Shown piece after piece: positions 5,285 to 7,259 of a DNA stretch of 7,259 nt. The stretch lies in the NCBI GenBank assembly GCA_025464735.1, contig JAODMX010000404.1:1-7259 (forward strand), written 5' to 3'. Every line of letters begins with the position of its first letter. Position 1 is the stretch's first letter. The position numbers and the translations under genes are program-made. The DNA comes from Frondihabitans sp. GTDB lineage: Bacteria; Actinomycetota; Actinomycetes; Actinomycetales; Microbacteriaceae. Under the pieces are notes generated by a model that saw nothing but the letters and a program-made list of their open reading frames with translations, was not told where the DNA came from and made no database searches.

Positions 5285-6430
5285 GTGTCCGCCTTCTTCA
5301 CGTGGTTGGCGAGTCTGCCGCCACTTGCCCAAATCCCCGTCGTCGTCGCCGTGTTCGGCGTCGCCTTCGGTCTGATCCTCTTCTTCGTCGAGATAGCGCC
5401 GCGATCCGGACGGCAGTACACGCTCATCCGGCTCGTGGTCGCTGTCGTGGTTCCTGCCGCGATCGTGCTCGTGCTCGGCGTCTACAACTCAGCCGTCTGG
5501 CTCGTCGCTCTAGCGGCGGTCCTCGGTGGAGTCCTGTTCCTTCTCGACTTCAGGTCGCGGCAAGGGAAGGGGTACGCGCTCCAGCTCGTCGCCTTCATGG
5601 CGCCCGCACTCATCCTTCTGGCGATAGGGCTCTTCTATCCCGTTGTTCGGACGATCATTTCGGCGTTCTTCAGCAATGACGGTTCGGCGTTCGTTGGGCT
5701 GAGTAATTTCCGGGAGATCTTCGCCGGTGGCAGCCAAGGACTGATCGCCGTCATCAACCAGTTGGTCTGGGTGATCGTCGCACCCGTCATCGCCACCGCT
5801 ATTGGGCTCGCCTACGCGGTCTTCATCGACAAGAGCCGGGGAGAAAAGGTCCTCAAGGTCTTCGTGTTCATGCCGGTCGCGATCTCGTTCGTCGGAGCGT
5901 CGATCATCTTCAAGTTCTTCTACGACTACCAGCAGGGCGCGCAGATCGGCCTGCTGAACCAGATCGTGGTTTGGCTCGGAGGCCAACCGGTGAACTGGCT
6001 CCAGGTATCGCCACTGAACGAGGTGTTCCTGATCATCATCCTGATCTGGACGCAGACGGGATTCGCGATGGTGCTCCTGTCGGCCGCCATCAAGGGAATC
6101 CCTGACGAGCAGCAGGAAGCCGCGGAACTCGACGGTGCGAATGCATGGCAGCGATTCAGGAACATCACCGTGCCCGGGATCCGTCCGACGATCATCGTGA
6201 CCTGGATCACGATCTCGATCGTGTCCCTGAAGGTCTACGACATCATCGCCGCGACCACTCAGGGCGAGAACAACACGTCCGTTCTGAGCTACCAAATGGT
6301 CAGGTTGTTCCAGAACCTGCCGCCCCAGACGGGCACATCGTCAGCCGAGGCTCTGCTGCTGTTCATCCTCATCCTCCCCTTCCTCATCTTCAACGCGAAC
6401 AACATCAGAAAGCAGAGGTTGGGCCTGTGA
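5285..6430 (+). CDS. aglF: Alpha-glucoside-type ABC importer, permease AglF
   Basis: A 381-residue membrane protein, one of the two channel subunits. The MalF-type permease core begins near residue 98 (LQLVAFMAPALILLAIGLFYPVV). The cytoplasmic EAA loop that docks the ATPase is E278-A-A-E-L-D-G284 continuing to I294 and P297 (NITVPGIRP). By eye there are about nine hydrophobic segments, near 17-37, 45-66, 68-88, 100-121, 155-180, 189-212, 246-268, 300-320 and 355-372. The first three form an N-terminal extension before the usual six-TM core. The protein ends in a basic tail (NNIRKQRLGL) typical of these permeases. GTG is the start, supported by a ribosome-binding site five bases upstream. It follows aglE by 15 bases and overlaps aglG by four, so all three are surely co-transcribed. 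Assignment to AglF rather than another MalF-like permease rests on pairing with the AglE-like and AglG-like neighbours. Confidence 0.85.
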   Translation: MSAFFTWLASLPPLAQIPVVVAVFGVAFGLILFFVEIAPRSGRQYTLIRLVVAVVVPAAIVLVLGVYNSAVWLVALAAVLGGVLFLLDFRSRQGKGYALQLVAFMAPALILLAIGLFYPVVRTIISAFFSNDGSAFVGLSNFREIFAGGSQGLIAVINQLVWVIVAPVIATAIGLAYAVFIDKSRGEKVLKVFVFMPVAISFVGASIIFKFFYDYQQGAQIGLLNQIVVWLGGQPVNWLQVSPLNEVFLIIILIWTQTGFAMVLLSAAIKGIPDEQQEAAELDGANAWQRFRNITVPGIRPTIIVTWITISIVSLKVYDIIAATTQGENNTSVLSYQMVRLFQNLPPQTGTSSAEALLLFILILPFLIFNANNIRKQRLGL

Positions 6431-7259
6431 TCGCCACGGATATCGACCCTCGGTCCGCCCGGAAGGCCGCCCGGTCGTTGCGGAAGAGCGAAGCGAACGC
6501 CTTCGCGAACTCGAAAAAGCGGCTGACGAGCCCGGCCGCGACCATCGCCGCGATCGTCATCGCCGTGATCTGGACGATCCCGACCTTCGGGCTCTTCGTC
6601 ACCTCGTTCCGGCCACCCGCGGACATCAACACGTCCGGTTGGTGGACCATCTTCACCCACCCCGCCCTCACCGGCTCGAACTACACGCAGACACTCAACT
6701 TCAACGACACAATCACTGTCGGCCAGTCGTTCATCAACTCGCTCGTGATCACGATCCCGGCGACGATCTTCCCGATCGCCATCGCGGCCCTCGCGGCCTA
6801 CGCGTTCGCTTGGATGAACTTCCGCGGCAAGGACGCCCTGTTCATCGGCGTCTTCTCGCTGCAGGTGGTACCGATCCAGGTGGCACTCGTGCCGATGCTC
6901 GCACTGTTCTCCAGCGGTGTCACGATCGGCAACTGGGCGGTGTTCCCCGGCCTGAACCTCAACGGCGTGGCCGGGAGCTACGCCCGCATCTGGATCGCCG
7001 ACACCATGTTCGCGCTGCCGCTTGCCATCTTCCTGCTACACAACTTCATCGCGGCGCTCCCCGCCGACATCATGGAAGCCGCGAGGGTCGACGGCGCAGG
7101 ACACGGACAAATCTTCCTCAGGATCGTGCTCCCGCTCGCAATGCCAGCGATCGCATCATTCGCGATCCTCCAGTTCCTCTGGGTGTGTAACGACCTCCTC
7201 GTCGCCACGATCTTCACCTCGGGCGGCAACTTCCCGATCACGAAGCTCCTCACCGACCT
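6427..7259 (+). CDS. aglG: Alpha-glucoside-type ABC importer, permease AglG (C-terminus cut by window edge)
   Basis: The second channel subunit, MalG-type. 277 codons are present with no stop before the right edge. It starts at a GTG whose last two bases, with the next A, form the aglF stop (GTGA overlap), so translation is probably coupled. AGAGG at 6414-6418 is a modest ribosome-binding site. After a basic, polar N-terminus of about 35 residues come hydrophobic segments near 38-60, 99-127, 137-160, 186-208 and 238-260. The first segment and its flank (AVIWTIPTFGLFVTSFRPPADINTSGWW) are typical of AglG. The EAA loop is complete: E217-A-A-R-V-D-G223 through I233 to P236. The missing part should hold the last membrane helix and C-terminal tail. 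The ATPase that powers the pair is not in the window. Family assignment is firm; the alpha-glucoside label is likely. Confidence 0.87.
   Translation, partial: MIATDIDPRSARKAARSLRKSEANAFANSKKRLTSPAATIAAIVIAVIWTIPTFGLFVTSFRPPADINTSGWWTIFTHPALTGSNYTQTLNFNDTITVGQSFINSLVITIPATIFPIAIAALAAYAFAWMNFRGKDALFIGVFSLQVVPIQVALVPMLALFSSGVTIGNWAVFPGLNLNGVAGSYARIWIADTMFALPLAIFLLHNFIAALPADIMEAARVDGAGHGQIFLRIVLPLAMPAIASFAILQFLWVCNDLLVATIFTSGGNFPITKLLTD

Noticed and set aside
4541..5332. 263-codon minus-strand open frame opposite aglE
   Set aside because: It is antisense to a clear binding-protein gene, with shadow composition, no recognisable domain and no supporting ribosome-binding site.
5510..6295. 261-codon minus-strand open frame opposite aglF
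   Set aside because: It is rich in Asp, Arg and His, which is the antisense image of hydrophobic codons in a membrane protein gene.
1..7259. Search for CRISPR arrays, tRNA or rRNA genes, insertion-sequence ends, transposase or integrase fragments, toxin-antitoxin pairs and defence genes
   Set aside because: No repeat-spacer pattern, RNA gene, transposase motif or small toxin-like frame was seen on either strand by eye. Composition looks uniform across the window.

Overview
This is a GC-rich window from a bacterial chromosome. It most likely comes from a high-GC actinobacterium, perhaps Microbacteriaceae. The evidence is strong G/C third-position bias in every gene, GTG starts, a probable leaderless gene, a lipobox binding protein typical of Gram-positive sugar transporters, and the combination of a TelA-family protein with an Agl-type transporter. 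The taxonomic guess is inference, since no rRNA or phylogenetic marker is present. Coding density is high and the longest gap between genes is about 150 bases.

Layout: (1) Bases 1-1075, minus strand: a nearly complete TelA/KlaA-family toxic-anion-resistance protein that runs off the left edge, with a near-perfect Shine-Dalgarno. (2) Divergently transcribed from about 1210: a 330-residue stand-alone squalene-cyclase/prenyltransferase-fold protein, probably leaderless, with a Cys/Asp/His pattern that resembles a zinc site. (3) A 68-base gap holding a nested inverted repeat, then a 14-TM DHA2 (EmrB/QacA-type) MFS exporter at 2271-3722. (4) A 152-base gap holding an 18-bp near-palindrome that overlaps a candidate -35 box. 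It precedes an operon for an alpha-glucoside-type ABC importer: binding lipoprotein AglE (3875-5269), permease AglF (5285-6430) and permease AglG (6427 to beyond the right edge).

The last three genes form one functional unit. AglE would capture an oligosaccharide or alpha-glucoside outside the membrane, and AglF and AglG would form the channel. The ATPase is not in the window and must be downstream or a shared MsiK-type protein. The palindrome at the promoter suggests repression by a LacI-type regulator, which is also not in the window. The cyclase-fold gene and the MFS exporter are co-directional and could be co-transcribed, but a shared function is not shown.

I do not see a clearly undescribed system. 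The points most worth a second look are the cyclase-fold protein with its zinc-like triad, the nested hairpin before the MFS gene, the palindromic operator candidate, and the extended N-terminus of AglF.
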